Source of the DNA: Hofstenia miamia
Lineage: Eukaryota > Xenacoelomorpha > Acoela
Length of the DNA: 64,000 bases
NCBI GenBank assembly: GCA_004352715.1
Contig: SCFE01000098.1
Span: forward strand, 1,381,473-1,445,472
Reading direction: 5' to 3'
Part shown: piece after piece, positions 54,592 to 64,000 of the stretch
How the letters are laid out: each line of letters opens with the position of its first letter
How positions within the stretch are numbered: position 1 is the stretch's first letter
Position numbers and translations under genes: made by a program
Notes under the pieces: model-generated
What the model saw: only the letters and a program-made list of their open reading frames with translations
The model's database searches: none
Told to the model about the DNA's origin: nothing

Positions 54592-56160
54592 ATGTCAGAT
54601 GACAAGAAAACAATGCAAGAAAGTACTACACCAACTCAGAAACATTCACTGTTTGACTCTAATATCGAAATGTTGTTCACATTGTCTCTAGTACTTAATG
54701 GGCTACTAGTTATCATAATATTACCAACTTCAGTGGTTTGTTATTTTTGCAAACTGAAAAGTCTGGCGTTAAGCGTGTCCTTTAACAGTAAGTTTTTTAT
54801 TGTAGAATTTCCTCAAAATTAAGTCTGATTTTCGAGTCAAAATTCATTTCAACCAAAGGCAACTGTTCTCAACTCCTCCAATATTTGCTGTATTAACCAA
54901 ACCATATACTTCTTAAAAATGATAAGATGCAAGATTTCATCATATTGTAATTATTTATTGAAAAACTAAACATCATTTATGGAGCACAAGCTACTGAAGT
55001 TTCCATAGCTATGTTGAAAAATTTAACCGTTTTGAATTTCGATTGAAATTTATGAAACCTAAACATATTTAAAAAGGATGTGTTGCAAGTTTTTTTTCTC
55101 AGGAATTACCACTATGCAGTGCTCTTAATACTTCAAGTTTCTTGACAACGACATGATGTCAATGAAGATTAAATAATATGTTGCCATGATGTGAGGGGAA
55201 AATGAATTTAATTGATATTAATTAATTTTTCTGTGTTTTTTCAGTTGAAATCTAATATTAATATTTGCCTTTTGTTAGAATAGGGATTTTCACGGTTTTG
55301 TGGAGAGAATTTCAATATCAGCGGGTTGTATTCTTGAATGATTTTATGTTTCTAAAAATTTGAATTTGCCATTAGCCATTAGGCACCCAACAAAATAGAG
55401 ATTTCCCCAGAAGTCTTAAGTTTTTTGCGCGTTTGAAAGAAACAAAGAACTTTTATGATTTCTTGATGTGTGCAAATATATTTCAATCCCATTGACAGGC
55501 TTGTCCAGTGGAGTGAGGATCCATGGGGATCTCCATGGACTCGTGGGGTGGGGTGGGGATGTTTGCCCCATGGGTTTCGTCGAGAATGGTGGGGCAAAGA
55601 CATTACATTATATTATGCAATAAATTTAAGACTTTGAAGAAGATCCAGATGACACCAGAATCCTCCCACAATCTTCATCGTTAATTAGAATAAGAAACAT
55701 ATCTACATATATTCTAAATCGAAGTATGTCCTAGCAATACCAGTGTCGACCGCAATCATTGAATGAAGATACAATTGCCATCTTGTGGTGTTTTCATATT
55801 TTAAATATCTTCATTAGTTAATGAGCTACGAGTGTTTAAGACTATTTGAGGAAACCGGCACAGACTTGAAAAATCCCTTTGTTGAATTCATCATAGATTT
55901 TGAAAAATCCCTAGTGGAAATAGGGCTAAGAATATAAGAGATACTAGGAACAGTAATTTTTAGTGTTAATGCATTAATTTTAGTGATTCCCTGTATATTG
56001 ACGTTATTTATTGTTCTACGACATCGATGTGAGAAATACAAAAAGGCCCAATCTTCATCACATCTTTACATGTACATTGGCCTTCTAGGTGTTTTTTGCG
56101 TCTGGGAAGCAACTTTTGGTGGTTATCATTTTTCTATTGCTTATTCTGAAGAACAAGCTA
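54592..56160 (+). CDS. Unidentified multi-pass membrane protein, first 2 exons
   Basis: Exon 1 (54592-54787) starts with MSDDKKTMQESTTPTQKHSL, a short polar N-terminus. A strong hydrophobic segment follows at residues 27-52 (LFTLSLVLNGLLVIIILPTS), then a short loop. Exon 2 (55984-56160) joins in phase at a Met codon and gives a second hydrophobic segment (about 57-78, IPCILTLFIVL) with a basic loop (RHRCEKYKKAQ), and a third (about 93-112, YMYIGLLGVFCVWEATFGGY). A donor gtaagt follows, so the gene continues into the N gap at 56213 and beyond. 124 aa are visible. I recognise no family; the topology fits a channel, transporter or receptor N-terminus. Confidence 0.6.
54788..55983. other. Intron 1 of the membrane-protein gene
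   Basis: 1.2 kb, bounded by gtaagt and taattttag. Holds a GC-rich island at 55500-55600 (ggggtggggtgggg and matching ccat/atgg strings), likely a repeat fragment with a cagtggag-type end. No coding signal. Confidence 0.5.
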
Positions 56161-56212
56161 GTAAGTATTTTCATATTTAGTCTTAATATAAATATTAATG
56201 AGAGTATATATA

Positions 56213-56339
56213 NNNNNNNNNNNNNNNNNNNNNNNNNNNNNNNNNNNNNNNNNNNNNNNNNNNNNNNNNNNNNNNNNNNNNNNNNNNNNNNNNNNNNNNN
56301 NNNNNNNNNNNNNNNNNNNNNNNNNNNNNNNNNNNNNNN
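56213..56339. other. Assembly gap (127 N)
   Basis: N run flanked by TA-rich sequence. Open frames across it are artefacts. Confidence 0.95.
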
Positions 56340-56370
56340 GTTAATATGCTATTAATATAACTACTATATA

Positions 56371-56404
<34 letters not shown>

Positions 56405-56407
<3 letters not shown>

Positions 56408-56770
56408 GCTATTTCTATAAAATTTCTGAACCATTATACTCAATGAAAATAGGTTTAAAACAGAATGAACTATTGAGCTGGGATAAAGAAAGCGATTTAA
56501 CATTTGAAATTGTGAAATATTTACTCAATAATGCAAAAACACTGTGTATTCTAGATGTAAATAAAGAGGTCCTGAAAAAACCTATGCACCATACCATCAA
56601 AAAATATTGGCTGTGATATATGGTATTAATTCGTTTCGATGCTATCTTCTTGGTAAGAGGTTTGTAGTACAAGCAGATGCCTTAATGCTGTACCAACGCG
56701 ATTAAATTTTATCCGTTTTCTTCATCTCATTGCGCGAAGATTTAGCTAGCAAGGCAAGCAGTCCGTTCAT
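56405..56770 (+). mobile_element. gypsy-type RT/RNase H relic, part 1
   Basis: The plus strand reads KIGLKQNELLSWDKESDLTF and EIVKYLLNNAKTLCILDVNK, matching the RT-RNase H connection of Ty3/gypsy elements (FxWxxxxxxxFxxLKxxLxxxxxLxxxD). Downstream, YLAVIYGINRFRCYLLG-like phrases appear in shifted frames. Decayed. Same orientation as the part at 57650. Confidence 0.7.
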
Positions 56771-57649
56771 TGCTTCGCATTGATCGAAACACTGTTGTTG
56801 TAAAATAATCAGGCGAAATATTTTCGTTCCATACAATAACCCAAAAGTAAACATGATATTATTTAAATATCAATCAGAAACATTGCTCTATTCAACAGTG
56901 CCAGAAACAGAATATATTTGAGCAAGGCTGCTATCTGGGATAATGACTTTTTCGCATTTTTTATCCTTGTACAAATACTTAAATAAGAATACGATAGCCA
57001 TTTGTTTTTCTTTGACAGAAATGTTGAAAATTTATAGGAATTGTAAATGCAAGACGAGTTTTTTCTACTAATGTGCAACCATTTTTTTCAAAAAATCAAA
57101 TGAAACTTGAATAATTTAAGAAAGACATATTTTGATATAAATTGGCGTCATATGCATATGCACTCAAATGGAGGCCAGTTTCACATCCCTATGCAAATGC
57201 CGTTTTATAGAATTATTAAATTGTAAAAACTTTGAACAATTTAAATGTGATTGCCCTCAACTGCCATTTTCTGCTCTAAATTTCTACTCTAATTTTTGCA
57301 ATCTTGAAAAACGTTGCAATTAATCTCAAGTTTGCTATTATTGTCATGGCTCCAATTGTAAATCTATTAAAATTCGTATTCGATATTTTGAAATGCATGA
57401 TTTGTCGACAGCCTTAGCTAAAATGATTATTTTCTGTTTAAAGCAAATTTAAACAAATTCAAGAGTAACTGATTAGAGGAGCAATTTTTCTTGAAAATGT
57501 TTTACTAAATGAACTGCAGGACTAATCTTATTTTTATAATAATAATATTACAAATATCTTTTTGATAAAATCGCCCTCCGTATTTCACATATAAATATAT
57601 TTTTCATGGTTTATTATTTTTACTAGTTTGGTTGCTTAAAAATATTTGC
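56771..57649. other. AT-rich stretch between the two gypsy pieces
   Basis: No clear coding signal; it may contain an insertion that splits the gypsy relic. Nothing recognised. Confidence 0.4.
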
Positions 57650-58440
57650 TTGCCTAGCTTTTGAAAGCACGAGCCCCCACTGGTTTGTACTAAGCACTGA
57701 TCACAAGCCTCTGACATGTCTAAAAGGCCTATTGCTGGAGGGGCAACAAGGAAGGTGGTTCCCACAGTTACAACAGTATGATTTTTCCATTGAACACGTA
57801 AAAGGCTGTAATAATATTTCGGATCACTTATAAAGAAATGTTGTCTTCCCTATCAATTCTAAAGGTAATTCGAAAAAATTACAAGAAAATGATAGTTTTT
57901 TGCAGATATGTTGAAGAAAATGTGTCTGGACTGGTTTTTGAAAGTTTTGAAAATATATCAACTATTGGGTTGAAGAGTTTCTCAAGTTTCAGGAGACGGT
58001 ACTCACTGAATGTATCAGATAGTGAAGTAATGTACTATAGACGAATCGTTTCCCATTGAGTGAAATCTCTAATCTATGGAAGTGTTTTCACAATCAATCT
58101 GGACGTTTTGATTTTGAAGAAACATTTGCGAAAATGAAAGACTCTTGGTAATACGGGAAGCATAGTGATGTAAGGCCATATATCAAATTTGTGAAAACTT
58201 TCCAAAAGGCAAGGTTTCAATCCATAAACACAATATTGATGGTGAACTGCCTAATACTGGTCCGTTTGAATATGTATGCATGTATATCTGTTGATTTGGT
58301 AGGTCCATTTGAACCAATTAATGGTAAATCATAAATACTTACAATGGAGGATAAATTCACAAAATTTTTAATAACTGAGCCAATTCTATTAATTCAATTG
58401 CAAAAGTGATGGTGAAGTATTGGTTCACAATTTTTGTAAC
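57650..58440 (+). mobile_element. gypsy-type RNase H end and integrase relic
   Basis: Plus strand: LSTDHKPLTCLKGLLLEGQQ and QLQQYDFSIEHVKGCNNISD close the RNase H domain. A degenerate zinc-binding region follows (FDFEETFAKMKDSW). The integrase core start then reads DLVGPFEPINGKS with LTMEDKFTKFLITEPI. This is the standard Ty3/gypsy order. Stops and frameshifts present. Truncated at a TA repeat (58443-58478). Confidence 0.75.
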
Positions 58441-58441
58441 A

Positions 58442-58480
<39 letters not shown>

Positions 58481-58499
58481 ATTCAGATAACGTAAAATT

Positions 58500-58700
58500 T
58501 AATGTTTTTAATGACTAATTAAAAGCTTATGATAATAAATAGCGGCTTTTTGTATTAAATTAATAAATAAAAATGAACAATAATGTAGTTGTGATAAGCA
58601 AAATGCATGCAATAGCTGAATGTGATAATCGGACCCTAAATTTCTGAGGTGGTATAAGTATCTAATGCCAGAAGCCATTTTATGCATCTTTTTTAAAAGA
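58500..58700 (-). mobile_element. LINE RT C-terminal fragment
   Basis: Minus strand KMHKMASGIRYLYHLRNLGS, HIQLLHAFCLSQLHYCSFLF. This matches the post-YADD thumb of CR1-like RT (LLHAF...SxLxYC). Short and isolated. Confidence 0.6.
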
Positions 58701-58737
58701 AATTTATCGAATTTTAAATTAATAATAATAATAAGAG

Positions 58738-58867
58738 TCAAAAGCAATTTATTGCAAAAAATCTTTGATACAAGACTATAAACTAAAAACTATTTACAAA
58801 ATAAGATTCAAAAGCAATTTATTGCTACAAGAAAAAGGTACAAAAACTATAAACTACAAAAAGCTAT
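58738..58867. repeat. Two imperfect tandem copies of about 62 bp
   Basis: Both copies begin aaaagcaatttattgc and share actataaacta and ctatttacaaa blocks. Possible subterminal repeats of the neighbouring DD34E element or of the LINE 3' end. Confidence 0.55.
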
Positions 58868-58992
58868 TTACAAATATATAGAGTTTTTCTATCTATTTGG
58901 AATTTTTGCAATCTAAATTATTTATTCAAAGTAAAAGGATTAAAAAAATCAAAGAAAGTCAAATGTTATTAATATTTAAAGAATAAAAATGT

Positions 58993-60169
58993 TTACTCAA
59001 AAATTTCTTCTCTGTTTCTCGACCTTGGTATGTACCTCTTCATTTTACGATATAAATTTTCGCATGTTTCTGGTGTTATCATTGTAAAAGATGTGTTAAT
59101 AGTTGATAGTAATTCATTTTCATTGTTGCATCCTGCGCTCACAACCATTCCTTTCCAACACGCAAAGACATTTTCAATTGGATTTAAAAATGGGGAATAC
59201 GGTGGTAAATATACCAGCTTAATTTCTTCTGCTTCAGTGATGCTAGTTAATCCCGTATAGTGGTGAATACGAGCATTGTCCAGAATGAATACAGGATTAA
59301 TAATTCCTCTTTCTAAACAGACATTTTTTAGTTCAACTAAACTTTCTTTAAACGATTCTCCATTAAACGCAGACATACGAACTGTATGGTTCAAAACTCC
59401 ACATTTTGTCATCGCGGCCAGTACAGATATGTTCCTCGTTCTAGTAGCTGGTGTTCTAATTCTTGCAGGAGTTCCCCTTAAAGATCGCGCTCTTTTAGAG
59501 CGAGTAGATAGTTGAAATCCAACCTCATCTAAAAAAACAATATTTTCTGCTGGATACTCTTGTTCCAGCCTTTCAAATATAAGGGCGTATTCTTCACGCA
59601 AATTTATAGTTCGGGGAGAATTTCTCCTATCGGGAACTATGGTTGCCTTTTTTAAAGTGTAGTGAAAGCTTCTCAACACTCTGTCTATAGTTGATATAGA
59701 AACAACCAAACCAAACTCACTCTCTACACGGTCACGTAAAACTTTTAGACGAACTGCAGCATCTTCATCAACCCAAGCCCTAATCTGATCTTTTTGCTCT
59801 GATGTTAGCTTAGATCTATAGTCGCCTCCTTTGGGCAAGGGTTTTATGCAGCCTCTAGTATCACTATTTTTTATTATAGCTCTTACTGTCGTCTCTTTAA
59901 CTCCGTAAAGCATAGAAAGCTCATATACGGATTTTGTATCTGCATTTTTAAATATTAAGTCTCTTGTTTCAAGTGACACAATTTTATAACCTCTCTTTTG
60001 CTGGAGATTTGAAGTGGTTTCCGACGGGTCTTGGGGGATATAAGAAGACTGTGATTGTGTCAACAATATATCCAGTCATATCTTCCCCGTCCTGCAAATT
60101 ATTGGTTTCTCTCAATGAATCTGTTTCAACTTGATCGTTTATGTCTCGTGAAATTCGGTTGTCTGACAT
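58993..60169 (-). CDS. DD34E transposase, nearly intact
   Basis: The main frame (60066-58993) has 358 open codons. It starts without its own ATG. A second frame starting at an ATG (60169) encodes MSDNRISRDINDQVETDSLR and continues to about GEDMTGYI, where a one-base shift would join the main frame; the protein is therefore probably one frameshift from complete. Numbering within the main frame: HTH region about 30-70 (VYELSMLYGVKETTVRAIIK), second HTH about 85-140 (STIDRVLRSF), catalytic Asp180 (IVFLDEVGF), Asp263 (FILDNARIHH), Glu298 (YSPFLNPIENVFACWKG). The D263-E298 spacing of 34 is the DD34E signature. It would cut and paste DNA at TA sites in the nucleus. All three catalytic acids and an otherwise unbroken frame point to recent activity. 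Confidence 0.88.
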
Positions 60170-60175
60170 ATTAGT

Positions 60176-60354
60176 AACGTCTGTAACGGCAAAAATGACA
60201 CTGTGTTTAAGCCTTGATAAAAGCGCGGTAAATCTAAACAACGATTTTGTGTAATAAGTGTGTTGTACGTTATTTATTTAAAGTTCAGTTTAACAAGTTA
60301 TAACCTGCTTATTTTTTAAGTAATTTCAGTGTCATTTTTGCCGTTACAGATGTT
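60176..60354. repeat. 28-bp inverted repeat upstream of the transposase
   Basis: Arms at 60176-60203 and 60327-60354 differ at one position, begin aacrtctgtaacggcaaaaa and enclose a 123-bp loop. The inner arm ends 6 nt before the transposase ATG. It could be a terminal repeat of the element, a hairpin in its leader, or a separate 179-bp foldback. Confidence 0.8.
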
Positions 60355-60520
60355 ATTAAAAAATATATATTTGAAATGATTCTTTTAACTAACTAAAAAA
60401 AGTCAAAATAAGTTAAAAAATTTTTAATTTAGATTGCAATAATTTTAATTTAGTTTGCAAAAATTTCAATTTAGATTGCAAAAAAATATTTTAGATTGCA
60501 AAAATTTCAATTTAGATTCC

Positions 60521-60660
60521 TTGAAGCTACATTAAGAATAAATGGGTATTTTCTGAAGGCTTAAAACATAAACGTTTTTAGAAAATAACAAATTCAATTG
60601 GGGCAGTCATTGTCTGTTCCTTTCCAAATTATTGTTGCAAAATGTTACATTCAAAAAATT
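60521..60660. repeat. 140-bp dispersed repeat, copy 1
   Basis: Starts ttgaagctacattaagaata. It is repeated at 62593-62733 in the same orientation with only a few differences. It begins exactly where the DD34E right-end motifs stop. Confidence 0.8.
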
Positions 60661-60846
60661 TATTAATAGATAGCAAACATCTAGAATATTTCCGTTTTAT
60701 TAGTGAGAAAATCAATAAACTAAATTTGTGAATAAATAATTAGTATGTCTAGAATCTAGTTATCATAAGTGTCAACAGAGGAGAATGAGGCAACCAAAAG
60801 GAGGGAAATTGAGTTCTCCTAATAAAAACATGTGCTTTGTACATGA

Positions 60847-61083
60847 TTACTTGGCAGAAAAACTATGTGTAACATTGTTGAAATATAGATTAAGTTCTTC
60901 GACATAACACTGCATTTCTGGGAATGCATTATGTGCAACAAAATTTTCAATATGTGTTATATTCAATGAATACCTTAAGGCTTCCAAACATGCATCTACA
61001 GCTTTATGAAACCCAGAGGCAAAAATATGGAATTCTTGTTGGCCAATCAAAGAAGAAAAATGTAGAGTGAGTTTAGGGCCGGC
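60847..61083 (-). CDS. Probable last exon of an unidentified gene
   Basis: After an acceptor-like gtataggaatag the minus strand reads 78 codons to TAA: AGPKLTLHFSSLIGQQEF, HIFASGFHKAVDACLEALRY, NITHIENFVAHNAFPEMQCY, VEELNLYFNNVTHSFSAK (read in sequence). Balanced composition, no low complexity and codon use unlike the surrounding AT-rich noise suggest real coding sequence. No upstream exon was found in the window and no family is recognised. Confidence 0.45.
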   Translation of the reverse strand, partial: AGPKLTLHFSSLIGQQEFHIFASGFHKAVDACLEALRYSLNITHIENFVAHNAFPEMQCYVEELNLYFNNVTHSFSAK

Positions 61084-62592
61084 CTATTCCTATACCAATG
61101 AGTCACCGTTTTGAAAGAAGATCAGATGTCTGTCTCTGCTACTATACATACATTATCAAGGACATTTGTGTAAAAATACAAAGCTGCTTTCAGAAAAACC
61201 CAAAATTTTAGCCCTAGGCACTCTCTCTTCTTTAAGCTCAAACTGCAAATTTGGTTACAGATCGCTGTGTTTTGGTAAATGTTTGTTACAAGCTGTGTAA
61301 AAAGTTGGATAACAGCTTATAGATATTTGCATGTTAGTGTGTTGAGCTAATTATCGTGTTTCAATAGCTGATTAGTAAGACACTGTATTATTTTTATCCT
61401 TGTTTGGAATGTCGAGCAGGCAAGGTGCATAGATAAACTGTAACCATTAAAAAGAAATTCTTTATTTAGTGAGTTTGTAAAAGGTATTAAATAATTCAGT
61501 AGCATTGGTCACCGTCTTGTCTAGGGCGTCAACTTCGTTTGCCGACCAGATTTGAGTGAGCGTAATAAGAAACCCACAAAATAATATCTATTTTCTCTAT
61601 GCAACCATATAGCTGCTAATCAGGAAAATCTTAACTAGAATTATTTAATTTTGCCGCTGACCTTAAATCTTTGATTTTTGTGACTGTCTATTATCTAAAA
61701 AATGTAACGATTTGTTCAATAAGAGTAATTTGTATCAAGAGTCTCTTTATGAAAAATCTCCCTAATCTTTAACATTTTTTTAACAGTTGTAAAATGAGAA
61801 ATAGTAATTCTAGAATTCATTTTAAAAGCAGTCAATATTGAAAGAATTTATGAGTAAATGAAAAGTGGGAAAGAATGTCAAAAATGAAAAACATTGCACT
61901 ATCTAAATATTAAACTTAACATGACCATAATGAGTGATGGAACCTCGGAAAACTTAATTGACGAAGAAGATGTGTCTTCAAAAAATTAATCACCCTAGTA
62001 AATTTTGAATTTTAGGATTTAGAAATTTATATAACTAAAAAATATTACTAAATAAAGCATTTGTGTTCACTCTAAGCTGTGTATTAAGGAGCAAACTAAA
62101 AGCTACATTAAGTGAATTCACTAAAAAGAATTTTTCTTTCATAGGAATGAAGTTAAAGAAACTTTAATCTAAAGAAATTTTATAGTAAATCCAAAATATT
62201 TATAAAAATGTATCCATTTTAATACAGACTCGAGAATAAAATTAAGAAAATTAGTAGAAAACAAGAATATTTCAATGATGCCCATTGCATTAATTTAGGA
62301 GAATTACTTTGTCAACTTCATGTACCGTAGTATCTGAAGAAGAAAATATTGTATTATTTAATTAATAATGAAAATTTTCATACATATTTTTGAAATTAAC
62401 AAATCGTTATCCACATAACTAAATAAAATCTTACATAGTTACTGAAGACCATAATTTATAAATTAATATCATAAAGAAATCAGAAGCACTGGAACTACAT
62501 TTCCTATAGAATGATAATATAACATCTGAAATTACCGTTGGTTATGATTCAGAAGTAAACTTCTTAGTACCATACTTAATGCACTTCCAAAA
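61084..62592. other. AT-rich sequence, no gene recognised
   Basis: Only short frames. A phrase MSDGTSENLIDEEDVSSKN at about 61932-61990 (+) looks like a small acidic peptide followed by TAA, without further support. Confidence 0.4.
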
Positions 62593-62733
62593 CTTGAAGC
62601 TACATTAAGAATAAATGGGTATTTTCTGAAGGCTTAAAACATAAACGTTTTTAGAAAATAACAAATTCAATTTGGGCAGTCATTGTCTGTTCCTTTCCAA
62701 ATTATTGTTTCAAAATGTTACATTCAAAAAATT
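62593..62733. repeat. 140-bp dispersed repeat, copy 2
   Basis: Direct repeat of 60521-60660, lying about 2.07 kb downstream. Differences include ttcaatttgg versus ttcaattggg and attgtttcaa versus attgttgcaa. Confidence 0.8.
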
Positions 62734-63639
62734 CTCCTAGTGATCTAGATTCTAGCTAATAGACTTTAACCACCAAAAGAAACAACCGATATTATATTTT
62801 CAATGAATTTTAATTTATCAAACAACTACTTCAAAATACTTCAAAGGCTAAACACTTAAGCATATTAAAAGAGCAGTAATGGGAGGTGGCAATCTGCTAT
62901 TCGCCCTTACGTCACCTTAGCAATATGTTGTCTAGAAGAATTTAGATTATATTTCCAAATGATTTAAATATCACAAGTTTGATCATATTTTGAATCAAAA
63001 ACATTGGCTAGAACATTAAAATGTACAATGAAACACACTAATAAACTATAAATTCCAGGCTCAGTTATACATTAACAAAATTAGAAGTAGGAATTGATAT
63101 CCTGTGTAAAAATACTAATAGACACAGCTGTTTCCGTTTGTTTTTCAGTTCACCCCGAACATGTAAACATAAATATTTCATGTTGGCAACAAGAATAAAC
63201 ATAACCACATCAACTAAGAAAAAATTCAATATAGGATGAATATCCTAAGGGAGTACATTATGCAATTTCAATATCTAAAAGACTTAACATAAAAGCAAAT
63301 TTGAAAAATAATAACTCAAGAATCGCTAGGTGAAATTTCTGACAAAAAACATGGGTTTTTGGGTCAGAAATGAACAGCGCCGGAAGTTTAGTCCCAAGCC
63401 CTGCTCACGAAACTTTGTGCCCGACTAATTTCGGTAAGGATCATTAAAATTCTGGCCCACGTAACACCATTTTATGAACCTTGCAATGAAAATTTGTTTA
63501 ATTTTTGGGTTTGCAAAGCCAAAGTTTGACATGGGGGAAACTTAATATTAAATATACTCACTGAATTAGAAAAAACTTTATTTGAGTTTTAGAAGAGCAT
63601 ATGATACTGATGTATAATTTCAAAATGTAAATTTCATCT
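62734..63639. other. AT-rich sequence, no feature seen
   Basis: No coding signal, TIRs or RNA gene recognised. Confidence 0.4.
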
Positions 63640-64000
63640 ATCAAACATTGCCTCTTCCTTAGCGGATCCTCTTTTTTCTTTATTAGATCAATTATTTTAA
63701 CAGCAACTTATACTGCATCTTGGAAAGTTGCAGTTGTCATTCCAATTTATAAATCTGGTAAGAATTTGCCAAAACATTTATGTTCTTATTGACCAATTTA
63801 TAATCTCTCTCATCTCTCTTTAATTTTTGAAAAAATGATCTTCAAAGCCATTTACCCTATCTTTCGCAAACGTTTGTCACCATTTCAATTTGGATTTATG
63901 TCAGGTAAGTCTATTGTTACTTCCATTATAAAATTTCTTGATTTTGCTTTTCAAAACGTTGATAAAAATATCAGTTTCCCATCCATTTATCTAGATTTTA
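63640..64000 (+). mobile_element. LINE reverse transcriptase fragment, runs off the window
   Basis: The plus strand reads TASWKVAVVIPIYKSGKNLP, a degenerate YRPI-region, IFEKMIFKAIYPIFRKRLSP, FQFGFMSGKSIVTSI and FPSIYLDF. This is the order WKxAxVIPIxK, KIFEK, QFGF, LDF of non-LTR RTs. A single in-frame stop is seen. The sequence differs from the copies at 1-5 kb and 19-27 kb, so it is another family. Open at the right edge. Confidence 0.75.

Larger units (their letters stand above)
58900..60525 (-). mobile_element. IS630/Tc1-type DD34E transposon
   Basis: Encloses the transposase at 58993-60169. The motif tttttgcaatctaaatt lies once near the left boundary (about 58902-58919). In inverse orientation it recurs four to five times near the right (60425-60520, about 20-bp spacing). 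These look like terminal or subterminal transposase-binding repeats. Exact ends and a TA target duplication could not be fixed. The right boundary abuts a 140-bp repeat that also occurs at 62593. Confidence 0.6.

Noticed and set aside
55379-55603. Pro/His-rich minus-strand frame
   Set aside because: It arises from a GC-rich repeat-like patch in an intron; low complexity and no support.
54592-56160. Calling the membrane protein a GPCR
   Set aside because: Only three hydrophobic segments are visible and no GPCR signature motif (DRY, NPxxY) is present.

Overview
The window is AT-rich (roughly 70 percent by eye) metazoan nuclear DNA. The evidence is spliced genes with GT-AG introns, animal-type families (FoxK with FHA and forkhead domains, a PLAC8/cornifelin-family protein) and dense animal-type transposons (CR1/L2-like LINEs, piggyBac, hAT, Tc1/IS630, gypsy and copia relics). 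The FoxK introns are bimodal: four are only 40-44 nt and two are kilobases long. That would suit a planarian-like flatworm, but another AT-rich invertebrate such as a cnidarian cannot be excluded. The species assignment is inference only.

Layout. 1-5250: a mosaic of LINE pieces in both orientations, with an ORF1 esterase domain, a 2A-like leader and an endonuclease, and a small hAT element nested in ORF1. 7224-18529 (+): a three-exon PLAC8-family gene (100 aa). Its second intron holds a decayed piggyBac that was itself hit by a TA-flanked MITE, palindrome-rich repeats and assembly gaps. 19115-27050: a LINE graveyard with at least five copies in alternating orientations; one head-to-head junction is a near-identical copy of the one at 1-850. 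27809-45285 (-): a FoxK transcription-factor gene with eight coding exons whose phases all match (559 aa). Its 12.7 kb last intron carries a piggyBac with both ends and TTAA flanks, a hAT relic and two LINE relics; another intron carries a hAT transposase relic on the opposite strand. 49852-51971 (+): the first three coding exons of an unidentified Q/S/T-rich, probably nuclear protein. 52106-54060: an inactivated Tc1 element and a copia relic. 54592-56160 (+): the start of an unidentified multi-pass membrane protein. 56400-58450 (+): gypsy RNase H and integrase relics. 58993-60169 (-): an IS630/Tc1-type DD34E transposase that is nearly intact. 60847-61083 (-): a likely last exon of an unknown gene. 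63640-64000 (+): another LINE reverse transcriptase running off the window.

The host genes show no functional linkage to one another; the window is mainly a record of repeated transposon insertion into introns and intergenic DNA. Three single-N positions and one 48-N gap are each flanked by near-identical direct repeats. These look like unmerged haplotype or contig overlaps rather than real tandem duplications. I found no tRNA, rRNA or CRISPR array. The most distinctive items are the esterase/2A LINE, the palindrome-bearing piggyBac termini, the nearly intact DD34E transposon with iterated terminal motifs, and the duplicated LINE chimera.
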